Source: Hyphomicrobiales bacterium (GTDB lineage Bacteria; Pseudomonadota; Alphaproteobacteria; Rhizobiales; Rhizobiaceae). From it: 64,000 bases of DNA. The number at the start of each line of letters is the position of its first letter. The stretch's first letter is position 1. The notes beneath the pieces were generated by a model that was not told where the DNA came from, made no database searches, and saw only the letters and a program-made list of their open reading frames with translations. The stretch lies in assembly GCA_900469345.1 (NCBI GenBank), contig UBWZ01000003.1, positions 80,577 to 144,576 of the forward strand, written 5' to 3'. Below, piece after piece: positions 8,943 to 18,171 of the stretch. A program made the translations under genes and the position numbers.

Positions 8943-8950
8943 TCCGACAT

Positions 8951-9175
8951 TCACATCTTCAACTTGGCGCGAAGCGCGTCGATCCGCTTTGAGGCTTCGG
9001 CCTTGGAAAGGTCTTCGGCGAAGGCCTCGGGCTCATGCGCCTGTTCGCTCAGCGTCTTGAGATAGGAGCCCTGGGCGCCGGTCATGGGCTCGTCGCCCGT
9101 CACCCAGTCGTCCGGGTTCTTTTCGGTATTGGACGCCGGGTCCGGGTCTGTTTTCGGGTTGTGCTGGTCGACCAT
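8951..9175 (-). CDS. DUF3072 domain-containing protein
   Basis: This small acidic protein of 74 residues contains PMTGAQGSYLKTLSEQA, the DUF3072 signature, and ends in a charged helix (ASKRIDALRAKL). The frame is open to 9376, but the ATG at 9175 follows a GAAGAGG ribosome site and gives the typical family length. No function is established for the family. It is a single-gene unit facing the aldo/keto reductase genes on the same strand. Confidence 0.85.
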   Translation of the reverse strand: MVDQHNPKTDPDPASNTEKNPDDWVTGDEPMTGAQGSYLKTLSEQAHEPEAFAEDLSKAEASKRIDALRAKLKM

Positions 9176-9243
9176 GATTGCCTCTTCTTGATGTCTGTTC
9201 CTCAAACGTTCCCTCTGCGCTTTCGTTCCAGGGAAGGCATTGA

Positions 9244-10382
<1,139 letters not shown>

Positions 10383-11333
10383 TCAGGCGCCAGCTTCGGT
10401 CAGAAGCGCCATCTGTCCGTCGGACAGCGTCAGGTTTCCGGCCGCGAACATCGCGTCGAGCTGCGAAGCGCTGGTCGCGCTGGCGATCGGCGCCGTGATG
10501 CCAGGCCGCTGGCGGGCCCAGGCGAGTGCGATGGCGGCCGGTTCGGCATCAGTTTCCACCGCCACCTCGTCGAGCGCCGCGAGGATTCGCAGACCCTTGT
10601 CGTTGAGGTAGCTCAACGCTTTGGCACCGCGTTCTTTGCCTTCCGTATCGCTCTTGTCGCGATACTTGCCGGTCAGGAACCCCGACGCGAGACCGTAGTA
10701 ATTGATGACGCCGATCTCCTCGCGAACGCAAAGCTCGGCAAGTCCGCCCTCGAACTCGCTACGGTCATAAAGATTGTAGGGCGGCTGCAGCACGTCGTAG
10801 CGCGGCAGGCCGTTTCTGGCCGACACCTCGAAGGAATCGCGCAGCATCTGGGCGTTGTAGTTCGAGCAGCCGATCGCCCGGACCTTGCCCTGCTCCTTGA
10901 TCTTCGCGAAAGCGCCAAGCGTTTCCTCGTGGCCGACGGACGGATCCGGCCAGTGGGCGAGGTAGAGGTCGATGTGATCGGTCTTCAGCCGGCGCAGCGA
11001 GTTGTCCACCTCCTCGAGAATCCATTTGGCCGAGAGATCCTTCTTGCCTTGGCCCATGTCGGAACCGACCTTGGTGACGATGACGGCCCGGTCGCGTGGA
11101 TGGCGGCGCTCCTTCATCCATTTGCCGATGATCGTCTCGGACTCGCCGCCCACATGGCCGGGGACCCAGCGGTTGTAGGCGTCGGCGGTATCGATCGTGT
11201 TGAAGCCCGCATCGAAGAAGCGGTCGAGCAGGTCGAAGGACGTCTTTTCATCCGCCGTCCAGCCGAACACGTTGCCGCCGAAGACGACAGGAGAAATGGA
11301 AAGGCCGGTCCGGCCGAGTGTGCGCAGCTCCAT
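10383..11333 (-). CDS. Aldo/keto reductase
   Basis: This 316-residue AKR-superfamily oxidoreductase has Asp48 and Tyr53 in IDTADAYN, Lys88 in IVTKVG, and the cofactor loop GCSNYNA. It is only distantly like the next gene, so the pair is not a recent tandem duplication. It heads a likely two-gene minus-strand unit and is divergent from the Gfo/Idh gene. Physiological substrate unknown; proteins like this reduce reactive aldehydes or sugar-derived carbonyls. Confidence 0.93.
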   Translation of the reverse strand: MELRTLGRTGLSISPVVFGGNVFGWTADEKTSFDLLDRFFDAGFNTIDTADAYNRWVPGHVGGESETIIGKWMKERRHPRDRAVIVTKVGSDMGQGKKDLSAKWILEEVDNSLRRLKTDHIDLYLAHWPDPSVGHEETLGAFAKIKEQGKVRAIGCSNYNAQMLRDSFEVSARNGLPRYDVLQPPYNLYDRSEFEGGLAELCVREEIGVINYYGLASGFLTGKYRDKSDTEGKERGAKALSYLNDKGLRILAALDEVAVETDAEPAAIALAWARQRPGITAPIASATSASQLDAMFAAGNLTLSDGQMALLTEAGA

Positions 11334-11524
11334 GATGGTCTCCGAGTTGTGAAAGAATGGGCCGATGGCCTTGGGAAGGACCCCCAGATTAGCCGAGCGT
11401 CCGGCACCGGCCAGTCCTTATTTTGAGCGGTAGCCGAGTTTTTCAAGCGGCGCGTCTGGCTGCGGTTGCACCCTATCAGCATCGACCCTAAGGTGCGCGA
11501 CCTGGCTTGTAATGGGAGATTGTG

Positions 11525-12511
11525 ATGCTGCGTTTCGGAATTTTGTCGACCGCCAAGATCGCGCGGGAGGCGGTGATACCCGCCATCCAGGATGCCGAGA
11601 ATTGCGTCGTGACCGGCATTGCCAGCCGCGATCTGGCCCGCGCGCAAGCCGTCGCCGAGCGCTTCGGCATCGCGGAGGCCTTCGGCTCCTACGACGACAT
11701 GCTGCAGTCGGATGCGATCGACGCCGTCTATATTCCGCTGCCGACCAGCCAGCACGTCGAATGGGCGATCAGGGCTGCGGAAGCCGGCAAGCACGTGCTG
11801 GTCGAAAAGCCGCTGGCCTTGAAGGCCGCAGATATCGAGGCGCTCATCGCCGCCCGCGATCGCAACAACGTAGTCGTTGCAGAAGCCTATATGGTCACAT
11901 ACGCACCGGTCTGGCTGAAGGTGCGCGAACTGCTGCGCGACGGTGCGATCGGCCAGCTGAAGCATGTCCAGGGTGCCTTCGCCTATTTTAACCGCGACCC
12001 CTCCAACATGCGCAACATTCCGGAACTCGGCGGCGGCGCGCTGCCCGATATCGGCGTCTATCCGACGATTGCGACCCGTTTTTCGACCAGCGAGGAGCCG
12101 CAGCGCGTGCAGGCGACCGTCGAGCGCGATCCGGAGTTCGGCACCGATATCTATGCCAGCGTCAGGGCCGAGTTCTCTTCCTTCGAACTCAGCTTCTATG
12201 TCGCGACCCAGCTGGCCGCCCGGCAGATCATGGTCTTCCACGGCAGCGAAGGCTACATAGAGGTGAAGTCGCCGTTCAACGCCGACCGCTGGGGCGCCGA
12301 AGAGGTGGAACTGACCAACCAGAAGCACAGCGTCTCGCAGATCTTCCGCTTCCCCGACAGCCGCCAGTACCGCAAGCAGGTCGAAGCCTTTGCCAGGGCC
12401 GCCGCGGGCGAAACGGCCGAAGTCGTGACGCTGGAAAGCTCGCTGCTGAACCAGACGTTCATCGACGCGATCTATCGGGCAAGCGGCCATGAGGGCTGGG
12501 AAAAGGTCTAG
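11525..12511 (+). CDS. Gfo/Idh/MocA family oxidoreductase
   Basis: The 328-residue NAD(P)-dependent dehydrogenase has an N-terminal Rossmann fold ([19 protein letters not shown]), the family EKP motif (Glu94-Lys95-Pro96 in VLVEKPLAL) and a C-terminal sugar-binding half. A GGGAG ribosome site precedes the ATG at 11525. Relatives act on glucose-fructose, inositol, scyllo-inositol or trans-dihydrodiol substrates; none can be chosen here. It is convergent with the glycan-module genes on the other strand. Confidence 0.92.
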   Translation: MLRFGILSTAKIAREAVIPAIQDAENCVVTGIASRDLARAQAVAERFGIAEAFGSYDDMLQSDAIDAVYIPLPTSQHVEWAIRAAEAGKHVLVEKPLALKAADIEALIAARDRNNVVVAEAYMVTYAPVWLKVRELLRDGAIGQLKHVQGAFAYFNRDPSNMRNIPELGGGALPDIGVYPTIATRFSTSEEPQRVQATVERDPEFGTDIYASVRAEFSSFELSFYVATQLAARQIMVFHGSEGYIEVKSPFNADRWGAEEVELTNQKHSVSQIFRFPDSRQYRKQVEAFARAAAGETAEVVTLESSLLNQTFIDAIYRASGHEGWEKV

Positions 12512-12520
12512 GGCCTCACC

Positions 12521-12892
12521 CTAGTCATTGCGCCAGCGGCGAATGCGCCAGACGCCGAACAGACAGAAAAGCAGCGTGCCGAGCCAGGCGGCTGCAAGAT
12601 GGACGAGCGGCTGGATCTCGGGCGTCCGCATCGAAAGAATGGCGAAGACGCCATAGTTGAGGACGACGCTGACAACGATCAGCGGCAATAGCCCGGGTCG
12701 ACGCCCGGCCTGAACGGGCGCTGGCAGGCATTTCGACAGCAGGCCCGCAATCGCCAGGGCGGCGCATAGCGAAAGCAGGCGTGCGGCCGGTGCAGACCAG
12801 GCCGAATTGCCGGTCAGCACCTGGAGAAGGACCGCATCGGTGATGATCGATGCGGTCGAAATGAGCAGCAGCCGCGTGGATCTGTTCACCAC
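12521..12892 (-). CDS. GtrA-like small membrane protein
   Basis: The 123-residue hydrophobic protein has four predicted membrane helices and the general look of GtrA, a family linked to moving polyprenyl-phosphate-linked sugars across the inner membrane. The start is GTG (12892; a second GTG follows directly). It is the last gene of a tight minus-strand operon: glycosyltransferase, methyltransferase, EamA/SMR protein, then this, with a 6-base gap from the preceding gene. Sequence identity to well-studied GtrA proteins cannot be judged here, so the family call rests on size, topology and neighbours. Confidence 0.7.
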   Translation of the reverse strand: MVNRSTRLLLISTASIITDAVLLQVLTGNSAWSAPAARLLSLCAALAIAGLLSKCLPAPVQAGRRPGLLPLIVVSVVLNYGVFAILSMRTPEIQPLVHLAAAWLGTLLFCLFGVWRIRRWRND

Positions 12893-12898
12893 CGTCGC

Positions 12899-13261
12899 TC
12901 AACCATTGATCGCCAGCAGCCCGGCGAAAATCAGCACCGCGCCCAGAAAATAGCGCAACGTCAGAAGTTCGCCGAAGACGAGATGCGCCAGCAGCGGCAC
13001 GAAGCAGAACGTCAGGCCCATGAAGGAATAGGCGATCGTCAGCGGCACCGTCCGCAGCACATAGATCCAGACGATCGTGCCCAGGCCATAAAGCGTGAGT
13101 GCTGCAATCATCACCGGATTGGTCGCCAGCCCGATCAGGGCGCGCAGCGAAAACTCGCCGACCGAGCCGCTTGCCAGCTTGAACAGCACCTGACCGACGG
13201 CGATGAGCAGGGGAGTGCCGAGAAGGCCGACCCAGGTGAGCGGGGAAAGGGTGGCAAACAT
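12899..13261 (-). CDS. EamA/SMR-type small membrane transporter (flippase-like)
   Basis: At 120 residues with four membrane helices this is the size of EmrE and of ArnE/ArnF half-flippases. The tail HLVFGELLTLRYFLGAVLIFAGLLAI is typical of the drug/metabolite transporter superfamily, with the Gly-Glu pair before the last helix. In this operon a role in flipping a lipid-linked sugar is more likely than drug export; this is inference from context. It begins 12 bases after the methyltransferase stop. Confidence 0.8.
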   Translation of the reverse strand: MFATLSPLTWVGLLGTPLLIAVGQVLFKLASGSVGEFSLRALIGLATNPVMIAALTLYGLGTIVWIYVLRTVPLTIAYSFMGLTFCFVPLLAHLVFGELLTLRYFLGAVLIFAGLLAING

Positions 13262-13273
13262 GCGGATTGCTCC

Positions 13274-13972
13274 TTAGCCCGGCCGGTCTTCGCTGTAGAA
13301 GATGTCGCGGCCGATATCCTCGCAGACATAGACGTCGGGCACCGGATGGACGGCGCGCAGGAAGGAATGCGTGTAGGGGAAGAAGTTGAAATGCGGATTG
13401 AAGCTGTAGCGATACTCCCGCTCGCGCGGCACCACAATGATCAATCGCCGCCTTGCGATACGGCGCAGCTCCGCGATCGCCTTTGCATATTCGAGGACAT
13501 GCTCGATCACGTGAGTGCAGACGACGGTATCGAACTCGCCATCTGCGAACGGCAGGTTCTCGATCTTTGCCGCGACGTATTCGACGCCGGCGATATCGGC
13601 TGCGTCATCGACGACGAAATCCACCCCGACCAGGCGCGTAAGGCCGGGATGGGCATCGCGGATGTGGGTGAGCAGCGCGCCGGTGCCGCAGCCGACGTCG
13701 CAGATGCTGGTTCCCTCGACCATCGAATTGATCCGCCGGATGCACGCCATCGAATTGTCCGTGCCGGCGTGCACGCGCGGATGGTTGCGGTAGAGTTCGG
13801 CATATTCTTCCGGCGACAGGAAGGGGGCGCGCTCGCGGAATCGGGCGAGGTGCGCGGTGTGTTCGCCCCAGACGCACTTCGCCAGCCACAGGAACAGCCG
13901 GGAGTCGCGCAGGATCGGCGGCAGCAGGTCTTCGATGACGAATCGTATCCGGTTCGTGCTTTCCCGATTCAT
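13274..13972 (-). CDS. Class I SAM-dependent methyltransferase
   Basis: The 232-residue protein carries the SAM-binding motif I CDVGCGTGALLTHI (about 91-104), an acidic residue ending strand 2 (GVDFVVDD), and VCTHVIEHVLEYAK after strand 4. The substrate is unknown; within a glycosyltransferase operon a sugar or lipid-sugar is the obvious guess. The ATG at 13972 overlaps the stop of the upstream glycosyltransferase (ATGA). An apparent longer frame reaching 14980 is only antisense noise over that neighbour. Confidence 0.9.
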   Translation of the reverse strand: MNRESTNRIRFVIEDLLPPILRDSRLFLWLAKCVWGEHTAHLARFRERAPFLSPEEYAELYRNHPRVHAGTDNSMACIRRINSMVEGTSICDVGCGTGALLTHIRDAHPGLTRLVGVDFVVDDAADIAGVEYVAAKIENLPFADGEFDTVVCTHVIEHVLEYAKAIAELRRIARRRLIIVVPREREYRYSFNPHFNFFPYTHSFLRAVHPVPDVYVCEDIGRDIFYSEDRPG

Positions 13973-14970
13973 GCCTGTGACCGTTGCTGCCGGTGTTTCG
14001 CCGGTCGCACCACTTCGACCGGCTGCGGTCGGGCGAGTTCGGCCGGCATGCTCAGATAGTGGATGCGCAGCTGCTCGCTGCGGGCCCGCGACAGGGAATC
14101 GAGGATCAGGCCGGCGGTCAGGACAAGCAGGGACATCAGCATCAGGACGAGCGAAAACACCCAGGTCGGCATCCGCTCCACCAGTCCCGTCTCGAAATAG
14201 GCGAGCAGAACGGGTGCCATGAACACGAGGCTCCCGGTCATCAGGCCGCCGCTCAGCGTGCCGAAGAAAGCGAAGGGCCGCGTCTCCTTCATCAGCATGG
14301 CAAACATCCAGAGGATCTTCGCGCCGTCGCGGTAGGTCGAGAGTTTCGAATGCGAGCCTTCCGGGCGGCGCCCGTAGTCCAGTTCGATCTCGCTGACCGG
14401 CAGTTTCAGCCGGGAGGCATGGACGGACATTTCCGTTTCGATCTCGAAGCCGGCGGAGACGGCCGGGAAGCTTTTCACGAAACGGCGCGAAAACGCGCGA
14501 TAGCCTGAAAAGATGTCGGTGAAGTCGCGGCCGAAGATCGCCCGGTAAAGCATGTTGAAGACGCGGTTGCCGGCGGCGTGGCCCTGGCGGCCGGCATCCG
14601 CATGCACGCCGCGGCGCGTGCCGACCACCATGTCGGCCCGTTCCGTCACCAGCGTGCGGACCAGCTCCTCGGCATCTTTCGGGGAATAGGTCCCGTCCCC
14701 GTCGGCCATCACGTAGATATCCGCCTCGATGTCGGCGAACATGCGCCGCACCACGTGCCCCTTGCCCTGCCGCCGCTCGCGGAAGACTTCGGCACCCGCC
14801 AGCATGGCCTGCAGCGCCGTCCCGTCGGTGGAATTGTTGTCGTAGACATAGATGCGCGCCTGCGGCAGGGCGGCGCGAAAGTCGCGCACCACATCCGCGA
14901 TCGTGGATGCCTCGTTGTAGCAGGGCAGCAGCACCGCGATCGCGGCATTGCCCAGGGGTGCGCTTGTCAT
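13969..14970 (-). CDS. Glycosyltransferase family 2, polyprenyl-phosphate sugar synthase-like
   Basis: The 333-residue GT2 enzyme has an N-terminal nucleotide-sugar domain (AIAVLLPCYNEASTIADVV), the metal-binding region MADGDGTYSP, and IFSGYRAFSRRF, typical of dolichol/polyprenyl-phosphate mannose or glucose synthases. Two membrane helices follow near residues 230-285, as in GtrB-type enzymes. It probably transfers a sugar from a nucleotide donor to undecaprenyl phosphate at the cytoplasmic face. It is the first gene of a four-gene operon and divergent from a GT-C-like membrane protein. Confidence 0.92.
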   Translation of the reverse strand: MTSAPLGNAAIAVLLPCYNEASTIADVVRDFRAALPQARIYVYDNNSTDGTALQAMLAGAEVFRERRQGKGHVVRRMFADIEADIYVMADGDGTYSPKDAEELVRTLVTERADMVVGTRRGVHADAGRQGHAAGNRVFNMLYRAIFGRDFTDIFSGYRAFSRRFVKSFPAVSAGFEIETEMSVHASRLKLPVSEIELDYGRRPEGSHSKLSTYRDGAKILWMFAMLMKETRPFAFFGTLSGGLMTGSLVFMAPVLLAYFETGLVERMPTWVFSLVLMLMSLLVLTAGLILDSLSRARSEQLRIHYLSMPAELARPQPVEVVRPAKHRQQRSQA

Positions 14971-15091
14971 GGATTTTCACTCGGTACGCAGAAAATCCGG
15001 CGTGGGACCTGCCACGCCGTCAGCTTTACTATTTCTTGGGGAGGTTAAGGCTAGGTTTCCGGAGATCGATTGAAGCGCGAAAAACTCGTCC

Positions 15092-16933
15092 ATGGCTGAA
15101 GGCACGGTGAATCAGGATTTCGGTATGACGGCTCAGGCAAAGCGATTGCCCCTGATGTCGCGGTTGCTGCCGTCCGTGTGCGTCTACTGGCTGGTGACGT
15201 CGCTGCTCTATGTCGCACTCGCGGTGCCGGGTGCGAAGGACCTGATTGGGCCTGACAATGACGACCGCATGCGCCTTGTGGAGGTCAGGGACCTGCTGGC
15301 CGGTCAGGGCTGGTTCGACCTTTCCCAGTATCGCCTCGGGCTGGAGGGCGGCACGCTGATGCACTGGTCGCGCTTCGTCGACCTGCCGCTGGCCGCGCTC
15401 ATCCGGCTGTTTTCCTTCTTCATGCCGCAGGGTGTTGCAGAAGGTGCTGTCGCGACCGTCTGGCCGCTGCTTCTCGTCGGCCTTCTGCTCTGGGGACTGG
15501 GGCTGGCCGCACGCCGCATCGGCGGCATCGCAACCATGCATATCGCGCTTGGCCTCGGCGCCCTTTTCGTCTTCACCTGCAACAAGTTTCGCCCCGGCGC
15601 GATCGACCACCACAATGTGCAGCTTGCGCTCACCATCTGGGTCGTCGCCATGCTCGTCGACCGCGCGCAACAGGCCAGGAATTATGCCTTGGCGGGTGTC
15701 TTCGCGGCTGCAGCCGTCGCGATCGGCGCGGAAACCGTGCCTTTCGTCGCTGTTGCCTGCGCCTGCGTCGCCATTCAGTGGGCATGGCATGGCCGTAGCT
15801 TCGCCGCCGCGGCCCAGGCTTTCGGCCTCTCGCTGACCCTCGCCATCACCGCTGCCTTCCTGCTGACAGTGCCGCCGCACGCCTATGGCGTCGTCACCTG
15901 TGACAACCTTTCGCTCGGCTTCTATTCCCTGACCGCGCTTGGCGGGGCCGGGCTGTTCCTGGCGGCCTCTCTTTCCGGCGATGGATCCCGCCTGCTCCGC
16001 TTCGCGGCTTTGGCCGGGCTCGGCGCCGTCGTCCTTCTGGCAGCCCGGGTCATTGCCCCGCAATGCCTTGGCGACCCCTTGGGCAATCTCGACCCCATGC
16101 TGGTGCAGATGTGGCTGAACGGCGTCTCCGAGGCCCGTTCGGTCGCTGCCGAGCTGCAGTTCGAGCCCAGTCTGGTCGGCGCCTTCTATGCGGTCGGCCT
16201 GTTTGCCCAGGCGGTCTGCGTCTTCCGCATCGTGCTTGGACGCGATCGCGAGCTGCATCTCCTGCTGCTGGCGCTGATCGCGGCAGTCTGGGCCGTATCC
16301 CTGCTGCAGGTGCGCGGCGCCTTCTTCGCCAACCTTCTCGGCATCCTGCCGCTGTCGATGCTGATCACCGAACTGCGCCGGGCCGCCCATCGTGAACCGA
16401 GCAGCGTCGAGCTGGGCTTCGCCTACGCCGCCACCGTGCTGGCAGCCGTGCCGGCGGTCTGGGGGGTGGTGGGTATTCTGCTCAGCCAGGGATGGGGCGC
16501 CGTGGCGCTCGACGCCATCTCCGCGCCGGCGGCAGCCGAGCGGGGACAATGCGGCGGCCCGGACGCCATGGCGCTGCTCGACACCCTGCCGGTCGGCGTG
16601 GTCGCGGCGCCCTCCAATGCCGGAGCGGATATCTTGCGCTTCACCCGGCACCGTGCACTGTCGGCCCCCTATCACCGCAACCAGGGCGGCATGCTGACGG
16701 AACTGAACATCGGGCTCTCCACGCCTGAGGATGCGCGGGCCTTCATGCGCGGCGCGGGCGTTACCATCCTTGCCTATTGCAGGCGCGATCCGCAGACGGA
16801 AGAGATGACGGGCATGAAGAAGGATGGGCTGTACGCGGCGCTCGGCCGCGGCGAGGTGCCGGCCTATCTGCAGCCGTTCGGCGCGAACTTGGATGGCATA
16901 CAGATCTTCAGGGTTCTGCCGCAGGACCCGTGA
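15092..16933 (+). CDS. Large polytopic membrane protein, GT-C glycosyltransferase-like
   Basis: The 613-residue protein has about 10-12 hydrophobic helices and a soluble C-terminal part (about 490-613). After the first helix comes a long loop with an acidic cluster DNDD (55-58) and later HWSRFVDLP, the layout of GT-C enzymes (STT3/PglB, ArnT, GtrC-like) that take sugars from polyprenyl carriers outside the membrane. It is divergent from the GT2/flippase operon, which would supply such a substrate. A second in-frame ATG at 15125 has a better ribosome site (AGGA) than 15092. Acceptor unknown; the class is inferred from topology and context. Confidence 0.75.
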   Translation: MAEGTVNQDFGMTAQAKRLPLMSRLLPSVCVYWLVTSLLYVALAVPGAKDLIGPDNDDRMRLVEVRDLLAGQGWFDLSQYRLGLEGGTLMHWSRFVDLPLAALIRLFSFFMPQGVAEGAVATVWPLLLVGLLLWGLGLAARRIGGIATMHIALGLGALFVFTCNKFRPGAIDHHNVQLALTIWVVAMLVDRAQQARNYALAGVFAAAAVAIGAETVPFVAVACACVAIQWAWHGRSFAAAAQAFGLSLTLAITAAFLLTVPPHAYGVVTCDNLSLGFYSLTALGGAGLFLAASLSGDGSRLLRFAALAGLGAVVLLAARVIAPQCLGDPLGNLDPMLVQMWLNGVSEARSVAAELQFEPSLVGAFYAVGLFAQAVCVFRIVLGRDRELHLLLLALIAAVWAVSLLQVRGAFFANLLGILPLSMLITELRRAAHREPSSVELGFAYAATVLAAVPAVWGVVGILLSQGWGAVALDAISAPAAAERGQCGGPDAMALLDTLPVGVVAAPSNAGADILRFTRHRALSAPYHRNQGGMLTELNIGLSTPEDARAFMRGAGVTILAYCRRDPQTEEMTGMKKDGLYAALGRGEVPAYLQPFGANLDGIQIFRVLPQDP

Positions 16934-16957
16934 GATAACGGCGCTAAGAGCGAGGCC

Positions 16958-17185
16958 TCAAGCTTCTTTGCGGCGCTCGAAGACAAGGGCGCTGACGAGG
17001 CAGATGAGGCCGCAGTTATAGCCCAGAACCGCGACCAGCAGGTTGGCCCAGATGGCGGGGGCGTTCGAAAGCACGGTCGCGAAGGCGAAGGCACCGACGA
17101 GCAGCACAGCGACGATGGCAACGGCAAAGGCCGATCGCATCATGCCGGCAGCCAGGCCCAACAGGCTTGCGGTGAGGAAAAGCAC
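16958..17185 (-). CDS. Small two-helix membrane protein, unknown
   Basis: The 75-residue protein consists of two to three hydrophobic helices (LTASLLGLAAGMM; AVAIVAVLLVGAFAFATVL; LLVAVLGYNCGLICLVSAL) and a short basic tail. The frame is open to 17278, but a GTG at 17185 sits 8 bases after a strong AAGGAG and starts just before the first helix. No family is recognised. It is a single minus-strand gene converging on the GT-C-like gene. Confidence 0.6.
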   Translation of the reverse strand: MLFLTASLLGLAAGMMRSAFAVAIVAVLLVGAFAFATVLSNAPAIWANLLVAVLGYNCGLICLVSALVFERRKEA

Positions 17186-17293
17186 GCAGATACTCCTTCT
17201 GTCTCCGGGCAACGCTAGCCGCGAGTTGCTAACAAATATTTGCCCGTTTGCCCGCCGTCGCCTCTGCTTTCTATCCATGGTGAAGCAATGGTG

Positions 17294-17617
17294 TCAGTCA
17301 GGCCCGGCGGTAACCCGATAGACACTCAGTTGTTCCGGAAAAACACGGATACCCTTCAACCGCACGTGATACCCGGACTGCGGAACGCTGAAGGAGATCG
17401 CTTCGCCTTCGAATTCCGAGGTCTCGCCGGTCAGCCGGCGCAGGACGCCGTCCTCGAAGGCGGGCTCGCCGGTGACCGTTTGCAAGTCGCCACCCGGCGT
17501 GGCGACGTCGCCACTGGGCGTGGCGGGTTCGTCACGCAGCTCGATCCCGAGCGCGCCCAGCACGCTGGCGGCGTGCGCACGGGTCTCGAACCGCAGCAGG
17601 AAGGCGCTTTCCGGCAT
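17294..17617 (-). CDS. Hypothetical protein downstream of phage spike-base gene
   Basis: The 107-residue product starts PESAFLLRFETRAHAASVLGAL. It contains a short Gly/Thr/Pro-rich internal repeat (ATPSGDV, ATPGGDL) in the middle and is otherwise globular. No family is recognised. It begins 7 bases after the stop of the spike-base gene and so is cotranscribed with it; a phage-tail accessory role is likely by association. Confidence 0.6.
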   Translation of the reverse strand: MPESAFLLRFETRAHAASVLGALGIELRDEPATPSGDVATPGGDLQTVTGEPAFEDGVLRRLTGETSEFEGEAISFSVPQSGYHVRLKGIRVFPEQLSVYRVTAGPD

Positions 17618-17624
17618 CGCCGCC

Positions 17625-17888
17625 TCAGACCAGCGCTGCGATGGCGCTGGCAGTGGTGCCGGTGGCGAGCACGGCTGTGACGCGCAGTGGCAGCAGGCAG
17701 CCCGCAGGCACGTTGGCAAGGTTCAGGACCTCGCCGGACAGCATGCGGACGGCAAGGTTGCCGCTGGCGCCGACGTAAAGCGCCCGGCTGGTTTCCGCCA
17801 GGCTGTCGGCATCGCTCGGCGTTACGGAAAAGCCCGAGGATGCGGGGCTGGACAGCGATGACTGGGTATTGGCAAATCGATCGGACAT
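17625..17888 (-). CDS. Phage-type spike base protein (RCAP_Rcc01079 family)
   Basis: The 87-residue protein reads SSLSSPASSGFSVTPSDADSL, then RALYVGASGNLAVRMLSGE, then NVPAGCLLPLRVTAVLATGTTAS, the pattern of the spike base proteins found in tail modules of alphaproteobacterial phages and gene-transfer agents. The ATG at 17888 follows GGAG. No capsid, portal, tail-tube or lysis gene is nearby, only one small partner gene, so this is a phage remnant or a domesticated pair. It is divergent from xseA. Confidence 0.8.
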   Translation of the reverse strand: MSDRFANTQSSLSSPASSGFSVTPSDADSLAETSRALYVGASGNLAVRMLSGEVLNLANVPAGCLLPLRVTAVLATGTTASAIAALV

Positions 17889-18171
17889 AGAGGTCTCCCT
17901 TTTTCGGCAGATCATCTTGGCGCATCGGCGGGCGAGGGGGACAAATTCCCCGCACGGCGCGCCAGGGCCTATGATCGCCGAAGCCGCAAGGTTCAATGTG
18001 GTTGTGCGGACTGGAAAGAAAAGGGGGGAGGATCAGCGGCTTGGGCGCAGGCGCCGCTGTCTCCCGCCTCCAAGGCGCGTTGATGCGCAGAGCACCACGG
18101 TATCGACATTGTCCCCATCCGGTTGCTCCGGGTGAGGTGAAATCTCCGGCCGAATGCTCTACAACGGGTCC

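Noticed and set aside
13274..14980. A single 568-residue fusion of glycosyltransferase and methyltransferase
   Set aside because: The N-terminal part is an out-of-frame reading of the GT2 gene; only the last 232 residues are real, with their own ATG at 13972.
15029..16675. 548-codon minus-strand frame over the GT-C-like gene
   Set aside because: Antisense artefact; rich in Gln/Arg/Gly with no domain.
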